From assembly GCA_937897625.1 (NCBI GenBank), contig CALCNZ010000258.1, forward strand, positions 1-9,153: a stretch of 9,153 bases of DNA, written 5' to 3'. The notes beneath the pieces were generated by a model. It saw nothing but the letters and a program-made list of their open reading frames with translations. It was not told where the DNA came from and did not search any database. A program made the position numbers and the translations under genes. The stretch is from an uncultured Flavobacteriales bacterium. Lineage in GTDB: Bacteria; Bacteroidota; Bacteroidia; Flavobacteriales_D; Sanyastnellaceae. Shown here piece after piece: positions 1 to 6,128 of the stretch (the stretch's first letter is position 1; each line of letters starts with the position of its first letter).

Positions 1-295
1 TGTATTTGTGAAAGGTGTGCTGAAAGGCATTCAAAATGGGGTTCAACGAAATACGTTCTTCAATGGCAAGGACAGTATCTCTGCGAAAGCGTTCCATGAG
101 TTCATGCTTTTCATAATCATGAAAGGTGTCTACAATTTCATCTGCGAAGCGCACGAAACCATAAATCGCGTAAATGGGATTTCTAATGTCTTTACCGAGC
201 GTTCGAATGCCAAGGCTAAAACTTGTGCTGTACGCGTGCGTAGTTAGCTTACTGCAATCGAATGAAACGTGGTCGAAGAGTGGTTTACCTGTCAT
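1..295 (-). CDS. crtB: phytoene synthase, N-terminal part (runs off the left edge)
   Basis: This squalene/phytoene synthase family enzyme condenses two geranylgeranyl diphosphates into phytoene, the first committed carotenoid step. Reading the minus strand from ATG at 295 gives 98 codons open to the window edge; the C-terminal two thirds lie outside. Seen directly: an early HAYSTSFSLGIR stretch (residues 20-31), the family's conserved N-terminal helix, then IYAIYGFVRFADEIVD (residues 41-56). In the latter, D52-E-I-V-D56 is the first DxxxD motif that binds the Mg2+-diphosphate. The start codon lies 4 bp after the crtI stop, so the two genes are almost certainly co-transcribed and successive pathway steps are encoded together. 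No Shine-Dalgarno sequence is visible, as is usual in Bacteroidota. A squalene synthase-like paralogue is conceivable, but the neighbouring crtI makes phytoene synthase much more likely. Confidence 0.93.
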   Translation of the reverse strand, partial: MTGKPLFDHVSFDCSKLTTHAYSTSFSLGIRTLGKDIRNPIYAIYGFVRFADEIVDTFHDYEKHELMERFRRDTVLAIEERISLNPILNAFQHTFHKY

Positions 296-299
296 GATT

Positions 300-1775
300 T
301 TATGATTGAAAAAGAAGTTTGTTCATAGTCTCAGCGGCCAATTGCCCGCTTATTATACTAGGCGGCATTCCGGGTCCTGGAACGGTAAGTTGACCCGCGT
401 AAAAGAGGTTGCTTAGTTTTTTACTTCGCATGGAAGGTTTTAAAATCGCAGTTTGCTTCAAGGTGTTTGCAAGCCCATAAGCGTTGCCTTTGAAACTGTT
501 GTATTCGGAAATAAATTCTTCGTGAGCAAAACTTCTTTTGTAGACAATGTGCTCACGAATCGATTCTCCGGTTCGTTTTTCAAGGCGGTCTAACATGTTT
601 TGAAGGTATTTTTCTCGCAGTGTTTCGTCGCTTGTTAAATTGGGTGCAACAGGAACAAGCAAGAACATGTTCTCGCAATTTTCCGGAGCTACTGTGCTGT
701 CTGTTTTTGAAGGAACACAGGCATAGAAAAGCGGCTGAGTAGGCCATTGCGGATGGTCGTAAATCTCTTCAGCATGCTTATCGAAGGGTTCGTCGAAAAA
801 TAAATTGTGATGTAAAAGATTTTTCACACGCGTGTTCAATCCCAAATAAAACAAAAGAGATGAAGGAGACATTGTTCGATTTTCCCAATACTCGTTCGAA
901 TAGGTTCGGTCTTTTGGCGCGAGCATCTTTGTTTCCACATGATGATAATCGGCACCGGCAATAACAGCATCAATTTCAAAATTTCCAGAGGAAGTAATGA
1001 CGCGCTTTGCTTTTCCATTCAGCGATTCAATCTGCGTAACGTTGTTGTTGTAGTGAAAAGTAACGCCAAGTTTTTTCGCCACCTTTTCCATTGCTTTTGG
1101 AATTTCGCCCATTCCTTTTTTCGGGTACCAGGTGCCCAATTCGAGGTCTGCGTAATTCATTAAACTATACAGGGCTGGTGTTTTTTCAGGTTTCGCTCCG
1201 AGGAAAAGAACAGGGAATTCGAGCAGCTGAATAATTTCAGGATGCTTGAAGTATTTTCTAATGTGTGAAGAAATGGAATTGAAAAGATGAATCCGAACGG
1301 CAGCCTTCAAAAGTTTGAGGTCTAGAAATTCGCTTGCAGAGAGTGACGGCTTCCAGACGAATTCACCCATGCCTGTCTCGTATTTGTATTTCGCTTCCGA
1401 AAGAAATTTCTTCAAATTCTTTTTGCTGCCGGGTTCAATTAATTCGAGCTGATCTCCAAGAGCATCTGCAGAAGCAGGTACGTCGAGAATTTTGTTTGAA
1501 AAGTATACTCGGTAAGATGGGTCTAATCGTTCAAGCGTATAATAGTCGCTTCGGTTTTCGCCGTATTGTAGAAAAAACTTATCGAAGACTTCTGGCATCC
1601 AATACCAACTTGGTCCCATATCGAAAACGTACCCCTCTTGCTCAAAGACTCTGCATCTTCCTCCCGGTGTGCCATGTTTTTCAAAGACATGCGTTTCAAA
1701 ACCCAATTGGGCTAACCGGCATGCGGCAGATAATCCTGCGAATCCAGCACCTATGACGGCTACTCGTTTGTTCAT
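300..1775 (-). CDS. crtI: phytoene desaturase (CrtI-type carotenoid desaturase)
   Basis: This FAD-dependent CrtI-family enzyme desaturates phytoene towards lycopene, probably at the inner membrane. The 491-residue protein matches the usual family length of about 490. Seen: an N-terminal Rossmann FAD site VAVIGAGFAGLS (G9-x-G11-x-x-G14), followed by EKHGTPGGR and the DMGPSWYWMP stretch typical of bacteroidetal CrtI. Near the C-terminus is NLFYAGQLTVPGPGMPPSI, the conserved second FAD-contact/membrane-association region. I start at ATG 1775 (MNKRVAVIGAG); the frame is open upstream to a TTG at 1814, but that would add 13 residues before the nucleotide-binding strand. The gene lies 81 bp downstream of the M23 peptidase gene and 4 bp upstream of crtB. 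A CrtD-like or ketocarotenoid-forming oxidase of the same fold is possible, but pairing with crtB argues for phytoene as substrate. Confidence 0.94.
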   Translation of the reverse strand: MNKRVAVIGAGFAGLSAACRLAQLGFETHVFEKHGTPGGRCRVFEQEGYVFDMGPSWYWMPEVFDKFFLQYGENRSDYYTLERLDPSYRVYFSNKILDVPASADALGDQLELIEPGSKKNLKKFLSEAKYKYETGMGEFVWKPSLSASEFLDLKLLKAAVRIHLFNSISSHIRKYFKHPEIIQLLEFPVLFLGAKPEKTPALYSLMNYADLELGTWYPKKGMGEIPKAMEKVAKKLGVTFHYNNNVTQIESLNGKAKRVITSSGNFEIDAVIAGADYHHVETKMLAPKDRTYSNEYWENRTMSPSSLLFYLGLNTRVKNLLHHNLFFDEPFDKHAEEIYDHPQWPTQPLFYACVPSKTDSTVAPENCENMFLLVPVAPNLTSDETLREKYLQNMLDRLEKRTGESIREHIVYKRSFAHEEFISEYNSFKGNAYGLANTLKQTAILKPSMRSKKLSNLFYAGQLTVPGPGMPPSIISGQLAAETMNKLLFQS

Positions 1776-1788
1776 AATAATAAAACAT

Positions 1789-1811
1789 CCGAGTTTATTT
1801 TTTGTTCTCGG
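1789..1811 (-). promoter_or_regulatory. small inverted repeat in the crtI leader / end of the M23 gene
   Basis: CCGAG and CTCGG flank a 13-nt AT-rich loop just upstream of the crtI ATG (14 nt from the stem to the start). On the minus strand the stem is followed by an AT-rich stretch (ATGTTTTATTATT). It could act as a weak terminator for the upstream peptidase gene, a leader hairpin for crtI, or an operator. The 5-bp stem is short and may be chance. Confidence 0.25.
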
Positions 1812-1856
1812 CAAAAAGGGTGAAAAGACAGTTCTGAGTAAAGATAAGGGAAGCGC

Positions 1857-2822
1857 TTAACGGACTTTTAGTTTTTGACCAATTTTTAAATTGGTGGAAG
1901 GCTTTATCCTGTTTAGTTTACAAAGTTTCGACACTGTAGTTCTGTTCTTCACTGCAATGGACGAAAGGGTGTCGCCGCGCTTAACGGTGTGGTATTTACT
2001 ACCCGAGTTACTTCTGGCGCTGTTGTTTGCTGCAGGGGTTACGGGGGTATTTGTTGGGGCGTTTAGTTTCTTTTTGGTGAGTTCGAATACGGGCGATTTA
2101 AGCGCTTTCTGATTTGGTGTAATCATGTACGCAGGGTCAAAGGGGTTTCCGAGATATCTCGTTTCGAAGTGAAGATGCGCCCCGTAAGATCTTCCGGTAT
2201 TGCCGCCAAGACCTAGCATATTTCCTGCCTGCACATATTGTCCGGGAACCACCATTCGAGCAGACATATGCGCATAAAGGGTTTCCAATCCGTTTGGGTG
2301 GCGCACCACAACAACGTTTCCATAGGTGTCACTGAATTGTGAAATACGAACCAACCCCTCAAACATGCTGTACACGGGATCCCCTGTGTCTAAGTCGAGG
2401 TCTAGACCCGCATGCAACCTTCCCCAACGCGGACCAAAAGGAGAGGTTTGTCTTCCTAAGTCGGTTGGAAACGCGAAGTCACACGAGTCTTTCACTAACT
2501 GAAAAAACAAAGAGGAGTCGTTCTGGAAAACCACATTTCGTTTTTTATGCCAAATATTTTGGGTGTCCCAATTTTGGTAGTTGGCGTAGCTTGGAATTTT
2601 CGCCAATGAATCGTTAACACTCTTTAAATCTAAATCTATCGTTGGGATATTCGGCGAGGGGTAAACCACGCTGTTTTTTACTTGAATAAATTCTTTGGCA
2701 TTCAACCAAGAGGCAGTATCTGCCATTAACTCTAAAGCAGATTCGAGGTACCCCGACGGTTGCGCATAGGAGAAAACGCTCGAAAGAGCGATGGTAAATA
2801 TGATTGCAAGTCTCCTAAACAT
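1857..2822 (-). CDS. secreted M23 family metallopeptidase with C-terminal LysM domain
   Basis: Predicted periplasmic or surface peptidoglycan endopeptidase of 321 residues. Residues 1-21 form a signal peptide (MFRRLAIIFTIALSSVFSYA, cleavage near A-Q). A linker of about 100 residues follows, then a LytM/M23 domain at about 122-235. All expected zinc and catalytic residues are visible: H137-x3-D141 in LHAGLDLD, H185 in LYAHM, and the HxH pair H216/H218 in GAHLHFE. This predicts an active enzyme rather than a degenerate EnvC/NlpD-type activator. After a low-complexity Ala/Asn/Ser/Pro linker comes a LysM domain (about 277-321; YHTVKRGDTLSSIA to LKIGQKLKVR) that should bind glycan strands. I chose ATG 2822; a TTG at 2831 would add three residues but overlaps a promoter-like box. 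The gene is divergent from bshB1. Whether the target is cross-links in division or general remodelling cannot be told from sequence. Confidence 0.92.
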   Translation of the reverse strand: MFRRLAIIFTIALSSVFSYAQPSGYLESALELMADTASWLNAKEFIQVKNSVVYPSPNIPTIDLDLKSVNDSLAKIPSYANYQNWDTQNIWHKKRNVVFQNDSSLFFQLVKDSCDFAFPTDLGRQTSPFGPRWGRLHAGLDLDLDTGDPVYSMFEGLVRISQFSDTYGNVVVVRHPNGLETLYAHMSARMVVPGQYVQAGNMLGLGGNTGRSYGAHLHFETRYLGNPFDPAYMITPNQKALKSPVFELTKKKLNAPTNTPVTPAANNSARSNSGSKYHTVKRGDTLSSIAVKNRTTVSKLCKLNRIKPSTNLKIGQKLKVR

Positions 2823-2828
2823 CTCTTG

Positions 2829-2836
2829 CAAAAATA
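2829..2836 (-). promoter_or_regulatory. possible -7 box (TATTTTTG) for the M23 peptidase gene
   Basis: The minus strand reads TATTTTTG, a full match to the Bacteroidota -7 consensus TAnnTTTG, ending 6 nt before the ATG at 2822. No convincing TTTG -33 box is seen at the right distance. If real, the transcript would be almost leaderless and the alternative TTG start at 2831 would lie inside the promoter. Confidence 0.3.
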
Positions 2837-2844
2837 AGGATTAA

Positions 2845-2872
2845 TTTGTTAACTCGATTTGGGTTAAATTTT
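2845..2872 (+). promoter_or_regulatory. possible promoter for bshB1
   Basis: TTTG at 2845-2848 is followed after 16 bp by TAAATTTT at 2865-2872, which matches 7 of 8 positions of the Bacteroidota TTTG / TAnnTTTG pattern. Transcription would start only about 8 nt before the bshB1 ATG. A GGAG at 2874-2877, 9 nt before the ATG, looks like a Shine-Dalgarno sequence but would sit at the very edge of that transcript, so the two readings partly compete. Confidence 0.3.
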
Positions 2873-2886
2873 CGGAGATTTGCAAA

Positions 2887-3591
2887 ATGAACAAAGTTGA
2901 TTTACTTGTCGTATCAGCGCATCCCGATGATGCTGAAATTAGCGCATCAGGGACCATAATTAAATCGGTAAAAGATGGGAAGATTGTGGCCTTGGTCGAT
3001 CTTACACAAGGTGAGCGTGGAACCCGAGGAAGCGCAGATTTACGGATGATAGAGGCTCAAAAAGCTTCAGAAATTATGGGCACTCATTTCAGGGAGAATT
3101 TGGAATTGGCCGATTGTTTTTTTTCGGATACACCAGAAAACAAAATGCGCGTGATTGACGCAATTCGAAAATATCAACCTGAAATTGTTTTTACGAACTC
3201 GCTTCGCGATCGTCATCCGGATCATGCCCGAGCAGCCAAACTTGTGGCGGATTGCTGCTTTTATGCAGGACTTCCAAAAATTATTACAAATCACGGTGCG
3301 TGGAGACCGAAGGCGGTTTATCACTTCAATCAAGATTACTATAACAAGCCCGATTTTGTAGTTGATATTTCAGAGCATATGGAACAAAAAATTGAGACAC
3401 TAAAGGCGTTCTCAAGTCAGTTTTTTGATCCCAATTCAGATGAACCAAACACCCCAATTTCTGGCAAAGAGTTTTTCGATTTCATTAAAGGAAGAGCCTT
3501 AGATTTTGGAAGATTGGCTGGATATAAATACGGTGAAGGATTTGTTGCGTCGCGTCCAATGGGAATGCGCGATGTCTTCAACTTAGACTAG
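2887..3591 (+). CDS. bshB1: bacillithiol biosynthesis deacetylase BshB1
   Basis: Zinc-dependent PIG-L/LmbE-family deacetylase that removes the acetyl group from GlcNAc-malate to give GlcN-malate, the second step of bacillithiol synthesis (function by family knowledge). The 234-residue length fits BshB1. Seen: AHPDDAE at residues 11-17 (H12 and D15 are metal ligands, D14 the likely general base) and RDRHPDHARAAKL at 108-120 (H113 third metal ligand). The segments DLTQGERGTRGSADLR (38-53) and KAFSSQF (173-179) are characteristic of the BshB1 branch rather than of general LmbE proteins. ATG 2887 begins directly before the first beta strand, so the start is secure. The gene is alone on the plus strand, divergent from the M23 gene, and its last 9 nt overlap the 3' end of the convergent flippase gene. 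The partner genes bshA and bshC are not in the window. Confidence 0.93.
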   Translation: MNKVDLLVVSAHPDDAEISASGTIIKSVKDGKIVALVDLTQGERGTRGSADLRMIEAQKASEIMGTHFRENLELADCFFSDTPENKMRVIDAIRKYQPEIVFTNSLRDRHPDHARAAKLVADCCFYAGLPKIITNHGAWRPKAVYHFNQDYYNKPDFVVDISEHMEQKIETLKAFSSQFFDPNSDEPNTPISGKEFFDFIKGRALDFGRLAGYKYGEGFVASRPMGMRDVFNLD

Positions 3592-4779
3592 TGATTCTTT
3601 TTTCTTCAATTTGAAATATAAAAAAATCTGAACCAAGCATTGAGCAGTGAATGCTGCAGATGCCGACATGCACGCTCCGTTAATGTGATCAGTTGGGATA
3701 AGAATTGATGAACATCCAATAGCAACGGCAAAGCCCGTGATTGCTGAATAGAAATTGTATTGGTGAAGGCCTCTTCCTGAAAATAAATGTGAAAAGGAAA
3801 CAGTAGCGGCATTGGCAATTATGCCGGGTATGAGAAAGAAAAAACCTTCTTTCAAAAACGAGATGTCGTAGTCAACGTAAACATGCAGCCAACTGTTCGG
3901 AACCAAAAGAAAACATACGGTTCCGAATGTTGTTGTTGAAATACCAATAATTAAATATCTCTTGGTAAGTGCAGTATGCTCAATAAAATTTGAAGTTTGT
4001 GCAACACGCGAAGCGAGTATGGAAGATAAACTTTTTACCACCGACCAAAGTGCTTCTGCCACATACATAAGTATAGAAAATACACCTGTGAAAATTTTTC
4101 CTTCAGCTCCCAAGTTCTCTAAAAAATATAAATAGGAACGTTGATTTCCTAAATGAAAAATATTTCCCAACTGCGCGTATCCGCCAAGTTTTGCCGTTAG
4201 TTGCAAGTCGCTTTTAGATAGATTGAATTGCAAGTTTTTCCATACGTGATGAGTTAATGAAAATCCAACTGCCGCAGTCACGAAAAAGGAAATAAGTTGT
4301 CCCGAAATGAAGGCTAAAATTCCCCAATCGGTTGCGATATAAAAGCACCCTACAAAAAGCAGGGAGGATGCGGCTTGTGTGAAAAGTAGGATCTGATAGG
4401 ATTCGATTTTTTCTTTTCCTAACAATATCATTTGCTGCAATACGAAAACAGATTGAAGCACGCCAAGCAACAAAGTGAATCCAATAAAAGGTGCCGTTAA
4501 TATGAAAAGCAATGTGCAAGTGATTGCAGCACTTATTGCAATCCAGATGAGCGAAGGAAGCGCAATTTTATGTTCGCCAATGCGGGGGATAAGATAGATG
4601 AGTGCGCCACCTCCAATGAACTGACTTACTGTTGCGAGAATGAGTATTCCGAAATTAATTAATGCGATGGTTCCTTGCCCTTCCACATGAACAAAATGCA
4701 GATTCATAAGCACTAACAGCAGCGCTGAAACCAGTCCGAACGCCCGATTTACAATGGAAAGGAATTCTACTCTCTTCAT
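3583..4779 (-). CDS. polysaccharide flippase-like multi-spanning membrane protein (Wzx/MATE-like fold)
   Basis: Integral inner-membrane protein of 398 residues with about 11-12 hydrophobic segments spread along the whole chain (for example about 12-29, 40-62, 75-97, 100-120, 129-149, 152-176, 230-258, 274-297, 313-333, 342-364 and 369-391). The N-terminus MKRVEFLSIVNRAFGLVSAL and the GQGTIALINFGILILATVSQFIGG region resemble the start of polysaccharide biosynthesis/O-antigen flippases of the MOP superfamily. It would move a lipid-linked sugar across the membrane. It is slightly shorter than typical Wzx proteins (about 420-480), with a reduced C-terminal end rather than an obvious truncation. 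Its ATG overlaps the glycosyltransferase stop in an ATGA, indicating translational coupling. The identification rests on topology and context more than on a diagnostic motif, and the substrate is unknown. Confidence 0.8.
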   Translation of the reverse strand: MKRVEFLSIVNRAFGLVSALLLVLMNLHFVHVEGQGTIALINFGILILATVSQFIGGGALIYLIPRIGEHKIALPSLIWIAISAAITCTLLFILTAPFIGFTLLLGVLQSVFVLQQMILLGKEKIESYQILLFTQAASSLLFVGCFYIATDWGILAFISGQLISFFVTAAVGFSLTHHVWKNLQFNLSKSDLQLTAKLGGYAQLGNIFHLGNQRSYLYFLENLGAEGKIFTGVFSILMYVAEALWSVVKSLSSILASRVAQTSNFIEHTALTKRYLIIGISTTTFGTVCFLLVPNSWLHVYVDYDISFLKEGFFFLIPGIIANAATVSFSHLFSGRGLHQYNFYSAITGFAVAIGCSSILIPTDHINGACMSASAAFTAQCLVQIFLYFKLKKKESLV

Positions 4780-5912
4780 TTATTCAATACTTGTTCGTAT
4801 GCCTGCTTGAATTGTTTTCCAACCGACTCAAAAGAAAAATTTTCAATAGCATAATTCGAAATTTCTGGTCTGTCAACTGCATTAATTTCGTTGTGCGATT
4901 CTTTCAGTGCATTCAAAAGTTGTTCTTCGTTTTTTGAATCTATGAGTTTGTTCCACTTACAAAATCCCATGTGTTCTGAAATTCCTCCAACGTTTGTGGC
5001 AATAACATTCATTCCGCTTGCCATTGCTTCAATCATTACCAGCGGTAAATTTTCGTAGTTACTGAAAAGCACGAAAGTTTGAGCCGTGTTCATTTTTTCG
5101 GCGACTTCCTTTTGATTTAACGTTCCGAAAATGGCTATACTACTCGGGCGTATTCCTATTTCCAAGCTTCTTTTTTTCCAATGTTGAATATCACCATCGC
5201 CGCCAAGTTCAAGGAAAACATCTTCTACTTGATCGGAGAATTTTTTCCATGTGTGAAGAATGCCTTCAATGTTTTTGTGGTTGTTGTCTAAGTGTGAAAG
5301 ATGCAGGTAAGTGTGCGTTGAATTTTTCTTTTCAATCTTGAAATATTCGGTATTTACCACATTCGGAATTATGCTCGCGGGCCTGTTGAATCCAAGTTTC
5401 CGCATGGCCTGAAGAAGTTGCTTCGTTACTGGTAAAAGCAATTTGGATCTATTCGCAATGAATCGCATGTATTTGCGAATGTGAAAGGGAAGGGGGCCTC
5501 TTTCTTCTGTGTGGTAACCTGTCCAATGTTCCGAAATGACAAAAGGAATTTTCCAAGAGTACTTGATGAATAGCGCTTGCCAACCCTCTGGCCAGACAAC
5601 ATACAATTGAACAATGTCAGGTTTATTTAGATTGAAATTGATGTGCGCGATTCCTTTTTTCAATGCACGAATTCTATTTCTAAAAAGGAAGCCGTTCGTA
5701 TTGTAGTAAACGCGAACGATACGCACGAGACTTTCAATGGATTCTTCCATATGAAAATTCTCTATTGAGTTATTTTTGGAAAGATACAATACTGTCACGT
5801 CTGAGTATAGCGCAACAGCTTCGGCATGGCGTTGAACGAAGTTGCCAAGCGTTGGGTGTGTTTTGCTGGGAAACCAGCTGCTAAGAAAGAGGACATGAAA
5901 TTGTTTTTTCAC
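4776..5912 (-). CDS. GT4-family glycosyltransferase
   Basis: Retaining GT-B glycosyltransferase that probably adds a sugar from a nucleotide-sugar donor to a surface glycan or lipid-linked intermediate at the cytoplasmic membrane face. From the GTG at 5912 the protein has 378 residues. The N-terminal domain starts with FHVLFLSSWFPSKTHPTLGNFVQRHAE, the acceptor-side pattern common in bacteroidetal GT4 enzymes. The C-terminal domain carries ELGGDGD (about 235-241), FGTLNQKEV (about 262-270) and the ENLPLVMIEAMASG stretch. There E287 and E295 form the E-x7-E motif that contacts the donor nucleotide sugar. It ends in NFSFESVGKQF, a usual GT4 tail. The frame is open to a TTG at 5933, but that codon overlaps a promoter-like T tract and adds residues not expected before the first strand, so I prefer GTG. 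It is coupled to the flippase gene by a 4-bp overlap. Confidence 0.88.
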   Translation of the reverse strand: MKKQFHVLFLSSWFPSKTHPTLGNFVQRHAEAVALYSDVTVLYLSKNNSIENFHMEESIESLVRIVRVYYNTNGFLFRNRIRALKKGIAHINFNLNKPDIVQLYVVWPEGWQALFIKYSWKIPFVISEHWTGYHTEERGPLPFHIRKYMRFIANRSKLLLPVTKQLLQAMRKLGFNRPASIIPNVVNTEYFKIEKKNSTHTYLHLSHLDNNHKNIEGILHTWKKFSDQVEDVFLELGGDGDIQHWKKRSLEIGIRPSSIAIFGTLNQKEVAEKMNTAQTFVLFSNYENLPLVMIEAMASGMNVIATNVGGISEHMGFCKWNKLIDSKNEEQLLNALKESHNEINAVDRPEISNYAIENFSFESVGKQFKQAYEQVLNK

Positions 5913-5930
5913 CGTTGCAAGATACAAATT

Positions 5931-5960
5931 CAAAAAAATACTCGGGTCTATTTGTTCAAA
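5931..5960 (-). promoter_or_regulatory. candidate promoter of the glycosyltransferase-flippase pair
   Basis: On the minus strand TTTG (5960-5957) is followed by a TA-T7-G tract (5940-5931), an imperfect TAnnTTTG box two bases too long. Transcription would begin around 5925, upstream of the GTG at 5912. The -33 box is one arm of the palindrome at 5948-5963, and the other arm supplies the -33 box of tRNA-His. Confidence 0.3.
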
Positions 5961-5963
5961 TAG
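5948..5963. repeat. 16-bp palindrome between the divergent units
   Basis: CTATTTG and CAAATAG form a perfect 7-bp inverted repeat separated by TT. Each arm contains a TTTG reading outwards, so it places a -33-like box on both strands, between the glycosyltransferase start and tRNA-His. It may be a shared sigma-contact region or simply symmetrical by chance. Confidence 0.6.
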
Positions 5964-5983
5964 AATGAATGTGTTTATCTTTG
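5951..5983 (+). promoter_or_regulatory. promoter of tRNA-His (TTTG / TATCTTTG)
   Basis: TTTG at 5951-5954 and TATCTTTG at 5976-5983 match the Bacteroidota -33 and -7 consensus boxes (TTTG, TAnnTTTG) with a 21-bp spacer. The predicted transcription start, about 5990, is just upstream of the mature tRNA 5' end at 5997/5998, as expected for a single-tRNA unit. Confidence 0.65.
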
Positions 5984-5997
5984 CGCCCTCTTAGACG

Positions 5998-6074
5998 GTG
6001 GTTTTAGCTCAGTTGGTTAGAGCATCAGTTTGTGGTTCTGAGGGTCGTGGGTTCGAATCCCATAAGCCACCCCA
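5998..6074 (+). tRNA. tRNA-His(GTG)
   Basis: A complete cloverleaf can be folded by hand. The acceptor stem pairs GTGGTTT (5998-6004) with AAGCCAC (6064-6070). The D stem is GCTC/GAGC, and the anticodon stem TCAGT/TCTGA has one U-U closing mismatch. The loop TTGTGGT carries anticodon GTG at 6032-6034, and the T arm is GTGGG-TTCGAAT-CCCAT. The discriminator is C at 6071 and CCA is encoded at 6072-6074. G5997 precedes the acceptor stem and can pair with C6071; this extra G-1 is the identity element of bacterial tRNA-His, confirming the assignment. It is divergent from the glycosyltransferase gene and convergent with trxB. Confidence 0.97.
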
Positions 6075-6084
6075 CTAGAAAAAG

Positions 6085-6112
6085 AAAAGGTCGACATTGT
6101 CGACCTTTTTTT
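6085..6112 (+). terminator. rho-independent terminator, probably bidirectional
   Basis: The perfect inverted repeat AAAAGGTCGAC - ATT - GTCGACCTTTT (11-bp stem, 3-nt loop) is followed by an uninterrupted run of T to 6112. It starts 11 nt after the tRNA-His CCA. On the opposite strand the same stem is followed by a T-rich tract (TTTTCTTTTTC), so it can also end the convergent trxB transcript, whose stop codon lies 17 bp away. Confidence 0.92.
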
Positions 6113-6128
6113 GTTGGTATGAAATTTT

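Noticed and set aside
8..247. 79-codon open frame on the plus strand at the left edge
   Set aside because: The opposite strand encodes the phytoene synthase N-terminus with its DEIVD motif; the plus frame is a shadow.
1334..1756. 140-codon open frame on the plus strand opposite crtI
   Set aside because: It is antisense to the conserved N-terminal part of crtI, its translation has no recognisable motif, and crtI is clearly the real gene.
1776..1814. Longer crtI starting at a TTG (1814)
   Set aside because: It would place 13 residues before MNKRVAVIGAG, whereas the FAD-binding strand normally begins within a few residues of the start.
2849..2867. TTAAC / GTTAA inverted repeat in the bshB1-M23 intergenic region
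   Set aside because: Five AT-rich base pairs around a 9-nt gap are expected by chance; no support as an operator.
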